A DNA stretch of 43,232 nt, from assembly GCA_964543525.1 (NCBI GenBank), contig CAZIYW010000035.1, positions 1-43,232 of the forward strand. The letters run 5' to 3'. Source of the DNA: CBDVBE01 sp964543525 (GTDB lineage Bacteria; Fibrobacterota; Chitinivibrionia; Chitinivibrionales; JANQEN01). The notes beneath the pieces are model-generated. The model did no database searches, had not been told where the DNA came from, and saw only the letters and a list, made by a program, of their open reading frames with translations. A program made the translations under genes and the position numbers. Every line of letters starts with the position of its first letter. Within the stretch, counting starts at the first letter, position 1. This document shows positions 26,679 to 36,071 of the stretch, piece after piece.

Positions 26679-27295
26679 TCCGCCTCCTCACGTTCAGTGT
26701 GGTACTCGACAGACACCCGCTCGTTAAGTGCCTGAGCCAGAGTTAATTGATCGACATACTCAAGTTCGATACCGGCCGGGAGTCCTCGGGCAAAACGGGT
26801 AATCCGTACACCGCTGTCCGCAAACAGACGCGAGAGGTAGAGTGAAGTCGTTTCAGCATCCGCACTCCCGCCCAGGCCGATAATCAGCTCCTCCGGCTTT
26901 TCCGCTTCCACACGCGCCTGCAACTCGGTAATACGCAGCTTGTCCGCTGTAATACCGTTTATCGGTGACAGGACGCCGCCCAGAACATGGTAGAGACCAC
27001 GGTATCGTCCGGATCCCTCAATGATAAAAACGTCAAGAGGCTTCTCCACAACGCAGATCAGTGATCGGTTCCGTGATGATGATGCGCAGATGGTGCACAC
27101 CTCAGTTTCACTGACATTGAAACACTGACCGCAGATGACCGTATGCTCCTTGATCTCCCGAATGCACCGTGCAAGATGTTCCACCGTCTTATCGCTCTGT
27201 TCGAGCAGAAACAGGGCCAGCCGCCAGGCGCTCTTTTTCCCGATTGTCGGCAGCGAACTAAGCGCTTCAACCAGATTCTCAAGTGGTGCAATCAT
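26675..27295 (-). CDS. recR: Recombination protein RecR
   Basis: RecR works with RecO and RecF to load RecA at gaps. The 206-residue protein has the helix-hairpin-helix LSSLPTIGKKSAWRLALFLL, a zinc finger CGQCFNVSETEVCTIC, and a Toprim domain with VVEKPLDVFIIEGSGRYRGLYHVLGG and IIGLGGSADAETTSLYL. It follows ybaB by one base in the common dnaX-ybaB-recR order. Confidence 0.96.
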   Translation of the reverse strand: MIAPLENLVEALSSLPTIGKKSAWRLALFLLEQSDKTVEHLARCIREIKEHTVICGQCFNVSETEVCTICASSSRNRSLICVVEKPLDVFIIEGSGRYRGLYHVLGGVLSPINGITADKLRITELQARVEAEKPEELIIGLGGSADAETTSLYLSRLFADSGVRITRFARGLPAGIELEYVDQLTLAQALNERVSVEYHTEREEAE

Positions 27296-27296
27296 G

Positions 27297-27611
27297 TTAC
27301 ATCAGACCGGGAATGTTCATCCCTGAGGTAATATTGCCCATTTTACTGTTTGACAAATCCTTAACCTGCTCCTGTGCATTCTGAAATGCCGCCACAATGA
27401 GATCCTCGAGCATTTCGACGTCATCAGGATCGACAACTTCCCGGTTGAGTGACACCGATTGGATTTCCTGTGCGCCGTTCAGCACGACTTTCACCATGCC
27501 GCCGCCCGCGGTTCCTTCAACGGTCTCCCTGTTCAGGTCTTCCTGGGCTTTCATGAACTGTGCCTGCATTTTCTGCGCCTGCTTCAGAATTTTATTCATG
27601 TTTTTTGCCAT
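27297..27611 (-). CDS. YbaB/EbfC family nucleoid-associated protein
   Basis: A 104-residue DNA-binding protein. It has the coiled-coil core ILKQAQKMQAQFMKAQEDLN, then TAGGGMVKVVLNGAQEIQSV and DPDDVEMLEDLIVAAFQNA. ATG 27611 follows AAGGGG. The role is nucleoid or recombination related; it sits between dnaX and recR. Confidence 0.93.
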   Translation of the reverse strand: MAKNMNKILKQAQKMQAQFMKAQEDLNRETVEGTAGGGMVKVVLNGAQEIQSVSLNREVVDPDDVEMLEDLIVAAFQNAQEQVKDLSNSKMGNITSGMNIPGLM

Positions 27612-27630
27612 ACACCCCTTCCTTACTATT

Positions 27631-29319
27631 CTATAGAATTTCCCCGTCAAATATATCTATGACATTTTGAATTATCGGTTCATTTGCAATATCATCATCC
27701 AGTGAAGGATGTCGGGTAAGCTTTTTTGCCGCCGTGTTTTTACTTTTTTTTGTCTTTTCTTCCGGCTGCTTTTCAATTGTCACATGCAGGTCAATCTGTT
27801 TTCCTGCAAAGGCAGCCAGTTTCTTCTCAATAATTTCGCGATTGTTCTTTCTGGTGATTTCGGAAAACTGGAAACCGAACTGTTTTTCAAAACGGAGATC
27901 AATGGAATGATCGGTGTAAGTAGCTATATAGGCCAGTGAGAGAAAGGTGCCGAGATTAGGCCGATCTTCCATAAGCTTTTCAATAAACGCCGGCCATTGC
28001 GCGACAAGGTCGATTGGAGATTCCTGTTCCTGTTGCTGTTCAAAGGATCCGGTGTCACTATCAGGCGGTGTCGATGATATCGCAGGTTCCGGCGGTATCG
28101 CTGTGGTCAATAGCTGTTCACTTCTTTTTTTTTTACTGTCCGAAGAAGTACCTGCGGGAGCTGCCTCACTGTTTTGCAGCGGCGTCCCTTTTCCGAGAGA
28201 ATGCAGAATCTGCTCCACCGATACGGTACTATCCATGTATACCAGTTTCAGAAGCGCTGTTTCGATAAGAAAGCGGGGAAAGGAGCTCCACCGTAACTCC
28301 GATTCCGCCCGCCGGATAATTTCGATCATACGGAGCAGATCCGTTTCCGAAAACCGCGATGCATGGTTCGGTCGCTTTTTTAATGTGTCAAGTGATACCC
28401 CAATGCGCTGATTGTCCGCAACGCCGGGAAGTTTGATAAAAAGCAGGGTACGCAGGTATTCCTGAAAACCAACCAGAAATTCAAGAAGATCAAATCCCCG
28501 GTTCAGGATATCTTCAACGGCATGCAGTATGGGCAGGGCTTCTTTTTCAGCCGCCGCTTCAAGGATACCGGCATACAGTTCAGTCTCGACGATGCCGAGA
28601 ACAGAGCGCACCTCTTTTTCTGTAATACTGTCCTGACAGAACGAATATACCTGGTCAAGCAGACTCAATGCGTCCCGCATACTGCCGTCTGCCCGGCGGC
28701 CGATAAGGTCAAGCCCGCTCTTTTCAAATTCAATATTTTCTTCAGTGCATATTTTTTCCAGTTGTGCGACTATCTGCTCCGTGGCTATACGCCGGAAATC
28801 GTACCGCTGACAGCGGGAGTGAATAGTCTCCGGAATTTTCTGCGGCTCCGTGGTCGCGAAAATAAAGATAACATTTTTCGGAGGTTCCTCAAGGGTTTTC
28901 AACAAGGCGTTAAACGCGCTTTTTGAGAGCATATGCACTTCGTCAATCACAAAGATGCGGTACTTGCCGCCCATCGAGGTATAACCGATATTTTCCCGCA
29001 GCTCCCGTATATCATCCACACCGCTGTTTGACGCACCATCGATTTCAAGCACATCAAAGCTGGATCCGTTTATAATTGCCTTGCAGCTTTCGCATTCACC
29101 GCAGGGTTCGGGAGTAGGGCCGTTGTCGCAGTTGAGCGCCCGGGCAAGAATACGGGCAGTGGTCGTTTTACCAACCCCCCGGGTCCCGGTAAAGATATAA
29201 GCATGGGCAACACGGTTTTTCTCTATCGCCCGTTTCAGGGTGTCGGTAATATGTGACTGCCCCACAACATCATCGAAAATCCGGGGACGCCATTTTCGTG
29301 CAAAGACAAGGTAGCTCAT
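27631..29319 (-). CDS. dnaX: DNA polymerase III subunit gamma/tau
   Basis: The clamp-loader ATPase, 562 residues. Walker A is TGTRGVGKTTTARILA and the zinc module contains CDNGPTPEPCGECESCKAI. Walker B and sensor are IFVIDEVHMLSKSAFNALLKTLEEPP and FIFATTEPQKIPETIHSRCQ. The tail after about residue 370 is low-complexity and ends in a tau-like domain binding polymerase. I saw no obvious programmed frameshift motif for a separate gamma. Confidence 0.95.
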   Translation of the reverse strand: MSYLVFARKWRPRIFDDVVGQSHITDTLKRAIEKNRVAHAYIFTGTRGVGKTTTARILARALNCDNGPTPEPCGECESCKAIINGSSFDVLEIDGASNSGVDDIRELRENIGYTSMGGKYRIFVIDEVHMLSKSAFNALLKTLEEPPKNVIFIFATTEPQKIPETIHSRCQRYDFRRIATEQIVAQLEKICTEENIEFEKSGLDLIGRRADGSMRDALSLLDQVYSFCQDSITEKEVRSVLGIVETELYAGILEAAAEKEALPILHAVEDILNRGFDLLEFLVGFQEYLRTLLFIKLPGVADNQRIGVSLDTLKKRPNHASRFSETDLLRMIEIIRRAESELRWSSFPRFLIETALLKLVYMDSTVSVEQILHSLGKGTPLQNSEAAPAGTSSDSKKKRSEQLLTTAIPPEPAISSTPPDSDTGSFEQQQEQESPIDLVAQWPAFIEKLMEDRPNLGTFLSLAYIATYTDHSIDLRFEKQFGFQFSEITRKNNREIIEKKLAAFAGKQIDLHVTIEKQPEEKTKKSKNTAAKKLTRHPSLDDDIANEPIIQNVIDIFDGEIL

Positions 29320-29426
29320 GCAAACTCGTTTTTGGGTTAAGGTTTCGGAGCCTGTTTAGGACCGGCAATCGCTGACGTATTCTGTACAGGCGTCATGCCC
29401 CTGACCATAACCAAGCGTTTAATAGT

Positions 29427-29526
29427 GGGGCCAAGTTAACCTGCGGCACACGAAGCGATTGCTTACCGTTGCTCCCTTCCAGGCCTGGCGGAGTTCGCAG
29501 ACTTCAGTTGCGCAGGGCCCGGCCCC
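29427..29526 (-). ncRNA. ffs: Bacterial signal recognition particle RNA (4.5S-like)
   Basis: The minus strand carries the conserved SRP core CCAGGCCTGGAAGGGAGCAA, with matching flanks: the 5' GGGGCCGGGCCC and 3' GGCCCC can pair into a long terminal helix. Length is about 100 bases. It folds around Ffh and targets membrane proteins. A promoter lies just upstream and dnaX is downstream. Confidence 0.93.
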
Positions 29527-29532
29527 GTTAGT

Positions 29533-29560
29533 TTATTACCTAGATATCGAAAATATCCAA
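29533..29560 (-). promoter_or_regulatory. Predicted SRP RNA promoter
   Basis: On the minus strand TTGGAT (29560-29555) and TAATAA (29538-29533) are 16 bases apart and the -10 ends about seven bases before the GGGGCC start. Spacing and position fit a sigma-70-type promoter. Confidence 0.6.
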
Positions 29561-29605
29561 TGTAGAAACCCATAAAAGGGATTTCTTGCTGAGTCAGACT
29601 AATTA

Positions 29606-29695
<90 letters not shown>

Positions 29696-29853
29696 TTTTA
29701 ATTAAAAATCAAAGGAAAAAATATAATAACTATGTACAAATATCAAAGAGCAAATCGAAAATACGGAGAGACAGGGATTCTCCACAACCTCCTGTAACAT
29801 ATTGATTTTAATAAAAATGCTTTTTTTATATAACAAATATACACAAAAAAAAT

Positions 29854-30075
29854 TCAGGCTCTTTTTACACCACCCGACGATCGATACTTTTTCAGCAATT
29901 TGGACACTTCACTGATCCTGAACCGGAGATGCCTGCCAACCTTATAAAAAGGAAACCCGTTTATGTTCGATTCAAAGGTCCGCTTGTATACTGTTTTCTT
30001 CGGAATACCGCCAAGGTATTCTCTCAACGCTTCAATCCCGACAAGCGGCTCAAAATCAGGAGAGCGGTTATTCAT
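29854..30075 (-). CDS. Excisionase/AlpA-like helix-turn-helix protein
   Basis: From ATG 30075 (preceded by GGGAGAG) the 73-residue product reads PLVGIEALREYLGGIPKKTV, then YKRTFESNINGFPFYKVGRH and LRFRISEVSKLLKKY, the winged helix-turn-helix seen in MerR-like HTH_17 and phage Xis/AlpA regulators. No integrase or phage gene accompanies it. It lies upstream of tRNA-Ser(GGA). It may be an orphan of an integrative element or a stand-alone regulator. Confidence 0.6.
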   Translation of the reverse strand: MNNRSPDFEPLVGIEALREYLGGIPKKTVYKRTFESNINGFPFYKVGRHLRFRISEVSKLLKKYRSSGGVKRA

Positions 30076-30210
30076 AATATAGCTCTCCCCGTCTGATTTT
30101 TGCCGATATAATATACATTTTGTTAAATTCCTCAAGCATATATTTTATCTGAGCAATTCAGATGTAATAAAAGTGGAATATAAGGAAGTACACTGTTTAT
30201 TTTATTTAAT

Positions 30211-30870
30211 ATGCAGGAACACTATATCGCCATTGCCTTATTCTTATTAATATCTGGATCTCAAGCTCAAATTTCTCTGCAGGAGTATCTGGCACTGACA
30301 ACGCCTTCCATCAGATATAGTCAGGTTCAGGCAAATCTCGCCCTGTTGGACGAGAAACACCCGGAATTAGAATTAGTTAAAGATACAACAATGCTTGAGA
30401 GAATATATTGCTGGTATCAGCTGCCGGGTGGACGGCTCTACAATGGACCGGAGGTGCTGGTCAACGCAATGAAGAAAAAGGTATGCGACTTTGATACAGC
30501 AATTTATAAATGTGACAAGATCGTCATGTCTGATTCTCTGAGAAATCAGATTCTGCGTGCGAATCAATATATACGCAGGAGCCGGAAATCAGAACGAGCC
30601 GGAAAAGCACTTGTCGTCAGTGGCAGTATTCTGGGTGGTGTGGGACTTATATGGTCTTTAGTGGATATTATGAATGCAAAGGTCAAGGGCTCTACGGGAG
30701 GACTCCCTTTCTTATTGGTGGGTGTGTCAATAACAGTAACAGGGCCGCCATTCTACCGAAAAAGTCGGCAATTAAGAACTGAAGGCAACAGAAATTTCCT
30801 CAACGCCATTCATGTGCACAATGGAATGCAGGTGGAAAAATACACATCGCTTAAGAAACGTACATTTTAG
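30211..30870 (+). CDS. Unknown membrane-anchored secreted protein
   Basis: The 219-residue product has a hydrophobic start (ALFLLISGSQAQ), a helical middle with KYSQ-type polar segments and four cysteines, and two hydrophobic stretches (ALVVSGSILGGVGLIWSLV and LPFLLVGVSITVTG) in the last third. No domain is recognised. There is no convincing Shine-Dalgarno before ATG 30211. It lies between an excisionase-like gene and a deacetylase and may belong to an accessory set. Confidence 0.45.
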   Translation: MQEHYIAIALFLLISGSQAQISLQEYLALTTPSIRYSQVQANLALLDEKHPELELVKDTTMLERIYCWYQLPGGRLYNGPEVLVNAMKKKVCDFDTAIYKCDKIVMSDSLRNQILRANQYIRRSRKSERAGKALVVSGSILGGVGLIWSLVDIMNAKVKGSTGGLPFLLVGVSITVTGPPFYRKSRQLRTEGNRNFLNAIHVHNGMQVEKYTSLKKRTF

Positions 30871-31206
30871 ACTAAGCTGCGAATCACTACCAGAATTTAT
30901 ATCTTATTGAATCGTTTTCTCTTAATCACAACCGTGAAAAAAACATCAGTAACTAAATAATGGGTCCAACGGAATAAACTATCTGCTGAACCTAATGCTA
31001 TCAGATAAGTTACTCCGGAGAAAGAAGATATAAAATTTGCGTTTTCGAAACATTTCCTCCCCATATCTGCTGAAATTGTTAAAAACATATTTTTTTCTTG
31101 ATATAAACAGAAATCGAGCCTAAAGTTTTCAGCAATATATTCAGTAGATCGTATATTATTCAGGAGAATGTTATTATCACAACTTTCAGTAAGCCGGGGG
31201 GCTGCA
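30871..31206. other. 336-base AT-rich gap, no gene seen
   Basis: The stretch contains a reverse frame (30897-31316) that I do not believe. TATCTGCTGAA occurs twice (30980-30990, 31064-31074), and AT-rich DNA with TATATT near 31150 could be a promoter for the deacetylase. Confidence 0.45.
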
Positions 31207-32343
31207 TTGAAAAAGATATTTCTTTCAAACACCGTTATTTTCACCCTGTTATTAGTTGTCGCCGGGTGTTTTAAACCGGCAGTAAAAGAGGTTCGTGTCG
31301 CCAAATGGAAGAACAATGCCAGGGCTGCCTATACTATAATCCACGACGATCTCTGTGACACGGTCTGCAGAGGGATTTATGAATATGCCGACACTATTGC
31401 CTACAATCGCGGTCTGCCCATTGCGGCAGGGGCTATTGTAGAAAAATGCGTGTGTGAAGGGGATTATATGTGGGAGCATCTGCGTACCATGGCGGCTCAC
31501 GGGCATGAGATTGTAAGCCATACCTGGGATCACGGCGCATCGGTCGACCTCGGGTGGCAGCCTGAATCATGGAGTGTGGACACCGATGTTGTCATGTCCA
31601 AAGCGATACTGGAACAGAATGTACCGGGTATAGAGGTGACTTACTTTATCTTCTCTTACGATGCCTATAACGATCAGCGATTGAAAGAGCTGAAAGAAAA
31701 GGGGTATCTGGGCTCCAGGTCCGGGAAGAAAATGTATGACGACGATCGGGGTGTAAATACGGATTTTACTGATTTCGATCCGTTCCACAACTGCTACTTT
31801 GATGCCTATATGTCCAAAGCTGAGCAGGATGAGATCGATGCCCTGCCTGAAGACGAGCGGTATACGACCTCCATTTACAATGATGACAACGATGATGTGG
31901 AGATACAGCATGTTGATTCAGCCATTGCCACAGGCGGCTGGTCGATCCAGGAGATGCACTCGGTAGCCGATACCGGGCCCTGGGGATGGGGACATATAAG
32001 TGTGGCAAAGTACCGCGCGCTCCTCGACTATGTAAAAGAGAAAGTTGATGCAGGAGTGTTGTGGATGGCCGGACCTACTGCGGTAATCAAATATATAATG
32101 ATAAAAAACCAGTGCGGTGAACCCGCAGTGACAAATAATATCCTCAGTTTTTCATCGGCAGATGCAGTTGATCCGAAATACGCGACTCCGATCAGCGTGG
32201 TAATTACTACAACGGGGAATCCCGCTGCAATAACCGGACAGCAGAACAGAACCACTTTACAGGCCAGAAAAATCGGTAAAAACAGTTTTATACTAGATGT
32301 AAATCCGACATCAGGTGATATTGCGCTTACACTACACAAATAA
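31207..32343 (+). CDS. Polysaccharide deacetylase-family lipoprotein
   Basis: I prefer TTG 31207 (LKKIFLSNTVIFTLLLVVAGC) because it gives a compact lipoprotein signal peptide with lipobox VAGC; ATG 31168 adds 13 residues. Motifs of the NodB fold are AAYTIIHDD (Asp pair) and HGHEIVSHTWDHG (His-x3-His), then long inserts with acidic segments (PEDERYTTSIYNDDNDDVE). It is 378 residues and ends with a beta-rich domain (SVVITTTGNPAAITG, KNSFILDVNPTSGDIALTLH). Likely an outer-membrane or surface glycan deacetylase. Confidence 0.7.
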   Translation: MKKIFLSNTVIFTLLLVVAGCFKPAVKEVRVAKWKNNARAAYTIIHDDLCDTVCRGIYEYADTIAYNRGLPIAAGAIVEKCVCEGDYMWEHLRTMAAHGHEIVSHTWDHGASVDLGWQPESWSVDTDVVMSKAILEQNVPGIEVTYFIFSYDAYNDQRLKELKEKGYLGSRSGKKMYDDDRGVNTDFTDFDPFHNCYFDAYMSKAEQDEIDALPEDERYTTSIYNDDNDDVEIQHVDSAIATGGWSIQEMHSVADTGPWGWGHISVAKYRALLDYVKEKVDAGVLWMAGPTAVIKYIMIKNQCGEPAVTNNILSFSSADAVDPKYATPISVVITTTGNPAAITGQQNRTTLQARKIGKNSFILDVNPTSGDIALTLHK

Positions 32344-32432
32344 CTTTTCTGGTTTTTTCCATCAGCGTTACCGAATAATAAAACGGGCATCTTCACCCAC
32401 ACCCTGATCTGTACCTGATCTATATTTTTACC

Positions 32433-33098
32433 ATGTCCCGAAAACCAGTGACAAATCCCCGTAATTATTCTAAATTCACCAGAGAGGAAGCTGAAAAGTA
32501 TGCCGAAACAGTGGCTACGGTATTTGCTCCACTCTATCCTGTTCTTGCCGGAGTACTGGTTAACAGATTCGGGCTGACCTCGGGAGTATGCATTGATGTT
32601 GGCAGCGGCACTGCTGCTCTGGCTGTTGAACTTGCGAAAATGAGCGATATGACCATCTATGCAGTAGACCATGCCGATGAAATACAGAATATCGCTGAAA
32701 AGAGAGTGACTGAATCAGGAATGGAGAAACGGGTAAAAATTGTGCCGGCTGACGCTATATCTTTACCTTTCGAAAATAATTTCGCGGATTTTATTGTAAG
32801 CCGGGGCTCAGTCTTTTTCTGGGAAAAACTATCCCGTGCTTTTAACGAGATATACCGGGTGCTGAAGCCGGGTGCATACGCCTGTATCGGCAGCGGCTCA
32901 GGCTCCAGAGAAATCGGAGAACAGGTGAAAAGGAGAATGCTTGAGCGCAATCCCGACTTTGAGAAAGAGGGGAAAGAACGCCTGAATCCCAGCGTGGAAA
33001 AGCGTCTGGAAAAGGGGCTTGAAAAATCTGTCGTTCCACGGTATACCATGAAACGGGACGAGACCGGATTCTGGATAACCTTCAGAAAAGAGTCATGA
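32433..33098 (+). CDS. Class I SAM-dependent methyltransferase
   Basis: A 221-residue Rossmann methyltransferase. Motif I is CIDVGSGTAALAVELAK, the acidic loop is YAVDHADE, motif II-like is PADAISLPFENNFADFIVSR, and the post-motif is FNEIYRVLKPGAYACIG. The substrate cannot be told. It ends 107 bases before wtpA and runs in the same direction, but the wtpA promoter lies between, so it is probably a separate unit. Confidence 0.75.
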   Translation: MSRKPVTNPRNYSKFTREEAEKYAETVATVFAPLYPVLAGVLVNRFGLTSGVCIDVGSGTAALAVELAKMSDMTIYAVDHADEIQNIAEKRVTESGMEKRVKIVPADAISLPFENNFADFIVSRGSVFFWEKLSRAFNEIYRVLKPGAYACIGSGSGSREIGEQVKRRMLERNPDFEKEGKERLNPSVEKRLEKGLEKSVVPRYTMKRDETGFWITFRKES

Positions 33099-33140
33099 AC
33101 AGTGATTGAGGTAAAACCGATTGGTGTCAGGATATTCCTC

Positions 33141-33170
33141 ATCGATATGTCGTATTTTACATATCCATCG
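33141..33170. promoter_or_regulatory. Candidate ModE operator upstream of wtpA
   Basis: Perfect inverted repeat GATATGT (33144-33150) and ACATATC (33159-33165) with an 8-base spacer, extended by ATC before and CATCG after (ATCGATATGT...ACATATCCATCG). It resembles the ModE consensus (CG-N-TATAT arms with 6-8 spacer). It overlaps the predicted -35 box, which suggests repression. modE is three genes downstream. Confidence 0.6.
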
Positions 33171-33185
33171 CTCATGTTTTATATT
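33156..33185 (+). promoter_or_regulatory. Predicted wtpA promoter
   Basis: TTTACA (33156-33161) and TATATT (33180-33185) are 18 bases apart, about 20 bases before the ATG at 33206. The -35 box lies inside the ModE-like palindrome. Confidence 0.5.
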
Positions 33186-33205
33186 CACAGGATGGAGTGT
33201 GCAGT

Positions 33206-34201
33206 ATGAGTATCGCCTCAATATCTAAAAAAGGTTTTCAATTCGCTTTAATCACTCTGCTTTCGTGCCTTCTGCTTTCATGTGCAGAGAAAAAGAGGGG
33301 GCCGGAGACTAAAAAATTAACAATATTCCATGCCGGCAGTCTCTCCGTCCCGTTCCGGCAGATTGCCGGGGCGTTTAAAGCGGAAAATCCCGGTCTGGAT
33401 ATATTTCTCGAAGCTGCGGGCAGCAGAACCTGCGCGCGGAAAATCTCCGACCTGAAAAGGCCCTGTGATATCATGGTATCCTCCGATTATACCGTTATAA
33501 ACACTCTGCTCATTCCCGATTATGCAGACTGGAATATCAAATTCGCAGGTAACGAAATGACCCTGGTCCATACGGAACAATCGAAACGCAACGAAGAGAT
33601 TACCGGAGACAACTGGTATAACATTCTTGCCGATAAGTCGGTACATTTCGGCCGCTCCGATCCCAATGCCGATCCGTGCGGATATCGCGCGGTTCTTACT
33701 ATTAAGCTCGCTGAAACTCACTATAAAAAGGATGGTCTCTGTGAGACGCTGCTGAAAAAGGATAATGAATATATTCGTCCCAAGGAAACCGATCTGCTTG
33801 CTCTGCTGGAATCACACATCATTGATTATATCTTCCTTTATAAATCTGTAGCACAGCAGCACGGCCTCAAATTTTTACTCCTTCCGGATGAAATAAATCT
33901 GAAGAAACCGGAATTGACGGATTTTTATAAAACCGCCTCCGTTGAAATAAGCGGCAAGGAGCCGGGTACAACGGTTACCAAAACCGGTGCGCCTATGGTA
34001 TACGGTATTACTATTCCCATTAATGCACCAAATCCGGAACTGGCAATAAAATTCGTTGCATACATTCTTGATTCATCAAAAGGCATGGCCATTATGGAAA
34101 AGAACGGGCAGTCGTCAATGGTTCCGTCACCGTCAGATACGTATGATAAAATTCCTGATGCATTAAAAAAATATGCAACGCCCGTAACAACGAAGAGTTA
34201 A
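33206..34201 (+). CDS. wtpA: Tungstate/molybdate ABC transporter substrate-binding lipoprotein (WtpA-like)
   Basis: The 331-residue product has a lipoprotein signal (ALITLLSCLLLSC) and the WtpA pattern LTIFHAGSLSVPFRQIAGAF, then AAGSRTCARKISDLKRPCDI and MVSSDYTVINTLL, VHFGRSDPNADPCGYRAV. The Ser/Asp oxyanion-binding residues typical for tungstate and molybdate binding are present. It captures oxyanion and hands it to WtpBC. The ATG at 33206 has GGAG upstream. WtpA and archaeal ModA are hard to separate by eye, so the preferred anion is uncertain. Confidence 0.85.
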   Translation: MSIASISKKGFQFALITLLSCLLLSCAEKKRGPETKKLTIFHAGSLSVPFRQIAGAFKAENPGLDIFLEAAGSRTCARKISDLKRPCDIMVSSDYTVINTLLIPDYADWNIKFAGNEMTLVHTEQSKRNEEITGDNWYNILADKSVHFGRSDPNADPCGYRAVLTIKLAETHYKKDGLCETLLKKDNEYIRPKETDLLALLESHIIDYIFLYKSVAQQHGLKFLLLPDEINLKKPELTDFYKTASVEISGKEPGTTVTKTGAPMVYGITIPINAPNPELAIKFVAYILDSSKGMAIMEKNGQSSMVPSPSDTYDKIPDALKKYATPVTTKS

Positions 34202-34208
34202 CCAGGAT

Positions 34209-34997
34209 ATGCACCGCAAAAAATTAGAACCGGCTTATCTTGTATTTGCAGCCCTTGGCGGGCTGATTCTTCTTTTTATTGTTGCACCGCTGCTGAACAT
34301 GGTGTTCAAATGTACACCGGAACAGATCGTGTCTGCGGTGCGGGAAACGGAAGTACAGGGCAGTATCTGGCTGACTCTTTTTTCGTCAATGGCGGCGACG
34401 CTTCTGTTTGCCTTTGCGGCCATACCGTTTGCCTATATACTGGCACGTAAACAGTTCCCGCTCAAAGAGTTTATCAACGGAATAATCGATATACCTATTG
34501 TCATTCCGCATTCTGCGGCAGGTATAGCTCTTCTCGGCATTATCGCACCCGACACGTTTCTCGGTCGTATCGGCGAAGCGCTGGGATTTAAATTCATAGG
34601 TGGCTACGCGGGTATCATGCTCGGTATGGCCTTTGTAAGCGTCCCTTTTATGATAAACGCGGCGCGGGATGGCTTTGCCGCTGTACCTGAGCGGCTTGAA
34701 AAGGCCGCCATGAACCTGGGCGCCTCTCCCATGCGGGTGTTCTTTACCATTTCCATACCTATGGCGTGGCGGTCGATACTTTCCGGGCTGATACTCATGT
34801 GGGCCCGGGGAATGAGTGAATTCGGCGCCGTTATTATAATCGCCTACCACCCGATGATAACACCGATACTTATTTACGAGCGGTTCTGCTCATTCGGGCT
34901 GAAATACGCCCGTCCCGTATCAGTGCTGTTTATAGCCATATGTCTTATGTTTTTTATTTGTATGCGTATTATTGCAACAAGGGAAAAGAGTGCTTAA
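34209..34997 (+). CDS. wtpB: Tungstate/molybdate ABC transporter permease
   Basis: A 262-residue inner-membrane permease with about six helices. The ABC-coupling helix is AAMNLGASPMRVFFTISIPM (the EAA loop), and the segment GIIDIPIVIPHSAAGIALLG is typical of the ModB/WtpB/CysT group. It follows wtpA by seven bases and overlaps the ATPase gene by eight bases. Confidence 0.9.
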   Translation: MHRKKLEPAYLVFAALGGLILLFIVAPLLNMVFKCTPEQIVSAVRETEVQGSIWLTLFSSMAATLLFAFAAIPFAYILARKQFPLKEFINGIIDIPIVIPHSAAGIALLGIIAPDTFLGRIGEALGFKFIGGYAGIMLGMAFVSVPFMINAARDGFAAVPERLEKAAMNLGASPMRVFFTISIPMAWRSILSGLILMWARGMSEFGAVIIIAYHPMITPILIYERFCSFGLKYARPVSVLFIAICLMFFICMRIIATREKSA

Positions 34998-36054
34998 GGT
35001 TGAACGGTTATCAAAAAGGCTCGGTGATTTCACCCTGAGCAACGTCTCTTTTAAAGTTGCCCGGGGAGAATATTTCGTGCTTCTCGGCGCCTCAGGAGTG
35101 GGCAAAACCGCGCTGCTTGAAATACTGACCGGTATTATCCCCGTGGATTCGGGAACAATACAGCTCAACGGCGCGGATATCACCAACGAACGAATACAGA
35201 AGAGAGGTATCGGGCTGGTGTACCAGGAACAGGCACTGTTCCCTCACCTTACTGTCAGGCAGAATGTCATGTATGGGGCGAAATGTCAAAGGAAAACCCG
35301 CGGTAAAGTACATTCGCTGATACAGACCATTGCCCGGGAGGTGGCAATAAAGCATTTGCTGGACAGAAAACCGGATACTCTTTCGGGCGGCGAAGCACAG
35401 CGGGTGGCCCTTGCCCGTGCGCTCATCACAGAGCCGCGGTGTCTTTTGCTTGATGAGCCGATATCATCCCTGGATGTGAGTGCGCGTCGATCCATGCGCG
35501 CGCTGCTGCGCAAGATACACCGATCCCGGGAAATCACCGTGGTGCACGTCACCCATGATTACGAGGAGGCTATTGCCCTGGCAACACGTATCGGTATAAT
35601 GGAGCGTGGAAGAGTAGTGCAGACCGGTTCCCCGCAGGAAATCTTCCGGCATCCGAAATCGGAGTTCGTGGCCCATTTTATCGGTATAAAAAACTTCTTT
35701 TCCGGCGAACTGGTTAAGCGTGGCGATCAGTCCGGTACCAGCGCGGAATTTACCACGGCCGGAATTACCCTGTCACTGGCCACCGACAGTGAAAGCGGCC
35801 CGGGAAATGTTATTATCCGCAGTGAAGATGTTACCCTGTCGACACGACCTCCTTCATCGAGTGCCCGTAATATATTTAAAGGCACCATTACCGATATCTG
35901 TCCGGCGCGGTTCGGCATCGAGATTATTGTGGATATCGGTGTGGAAATTGCCGCTCTAATCACGAGAGAATCGATGGAAAAACTGGCATTAGCCTGCGGC
36001 AAAGAGGTGTTTGTGAGTATAAAAGCAACGGCAATAAAATTTATAACCGCATAG
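34990..36054 (+). CDS. wtpC: Tungstate/molybdate ABC transporter ATP-binding protein with MOP-type tail
   Basis: The GTG at 34990 follows GGGAAAAGA and its codon overlaps the wtpB end. The 354-residue protein carries Walker A GASGVGKT (residues 33-40), Q-loop VYQEQALFPH, signature LSGGEAQR, Walker B LLLDEPISSLD and switch His in VHVTHD. After residue 230 a TOBE/MOP domain reads IFKGTITDICPARFGIEIIV, an anion-binding feature of ModC. It powers the WtpB channel. Confidence 0.92.
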   Translation: MLKVERLSKRLGDFTLSNVSFKVARGEYFVLLGASGVGKTALLEILTGIIPVDSGTIQLNGADITNERIQKRGIGLVYQEQALFPHLTVRQNVMYGAKCQRKTRGKVHSLIQTIAREVAIKHLLDRKPDTLSGGEAQRVALARALITEPRCLLLDEPISSLDVSARRSMRALLRKIHRSREITVVHVTHDYEEAIALATRIGIMERGRVVQTGSPQEIFRHPKSEFVAHFIGIKNFFSGELVKRGDQSGTSAEFTTAGITLSLATDSESGPGNVIIRSEDVTLSTRPPSSSARNIFKGTITDICPARFGIEIIVDIGVEIAALITRESMEKLALACGKEVFVSIKATAIKFITA

Positions 36055-36071
36055 TGCAATAAGGAACGCTT

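Noticed and set aside
30897..31316. 139-codon minus-strand frame
   Set aside because: Overlaps the deacetylase signal peptide; no domain and poor composition.
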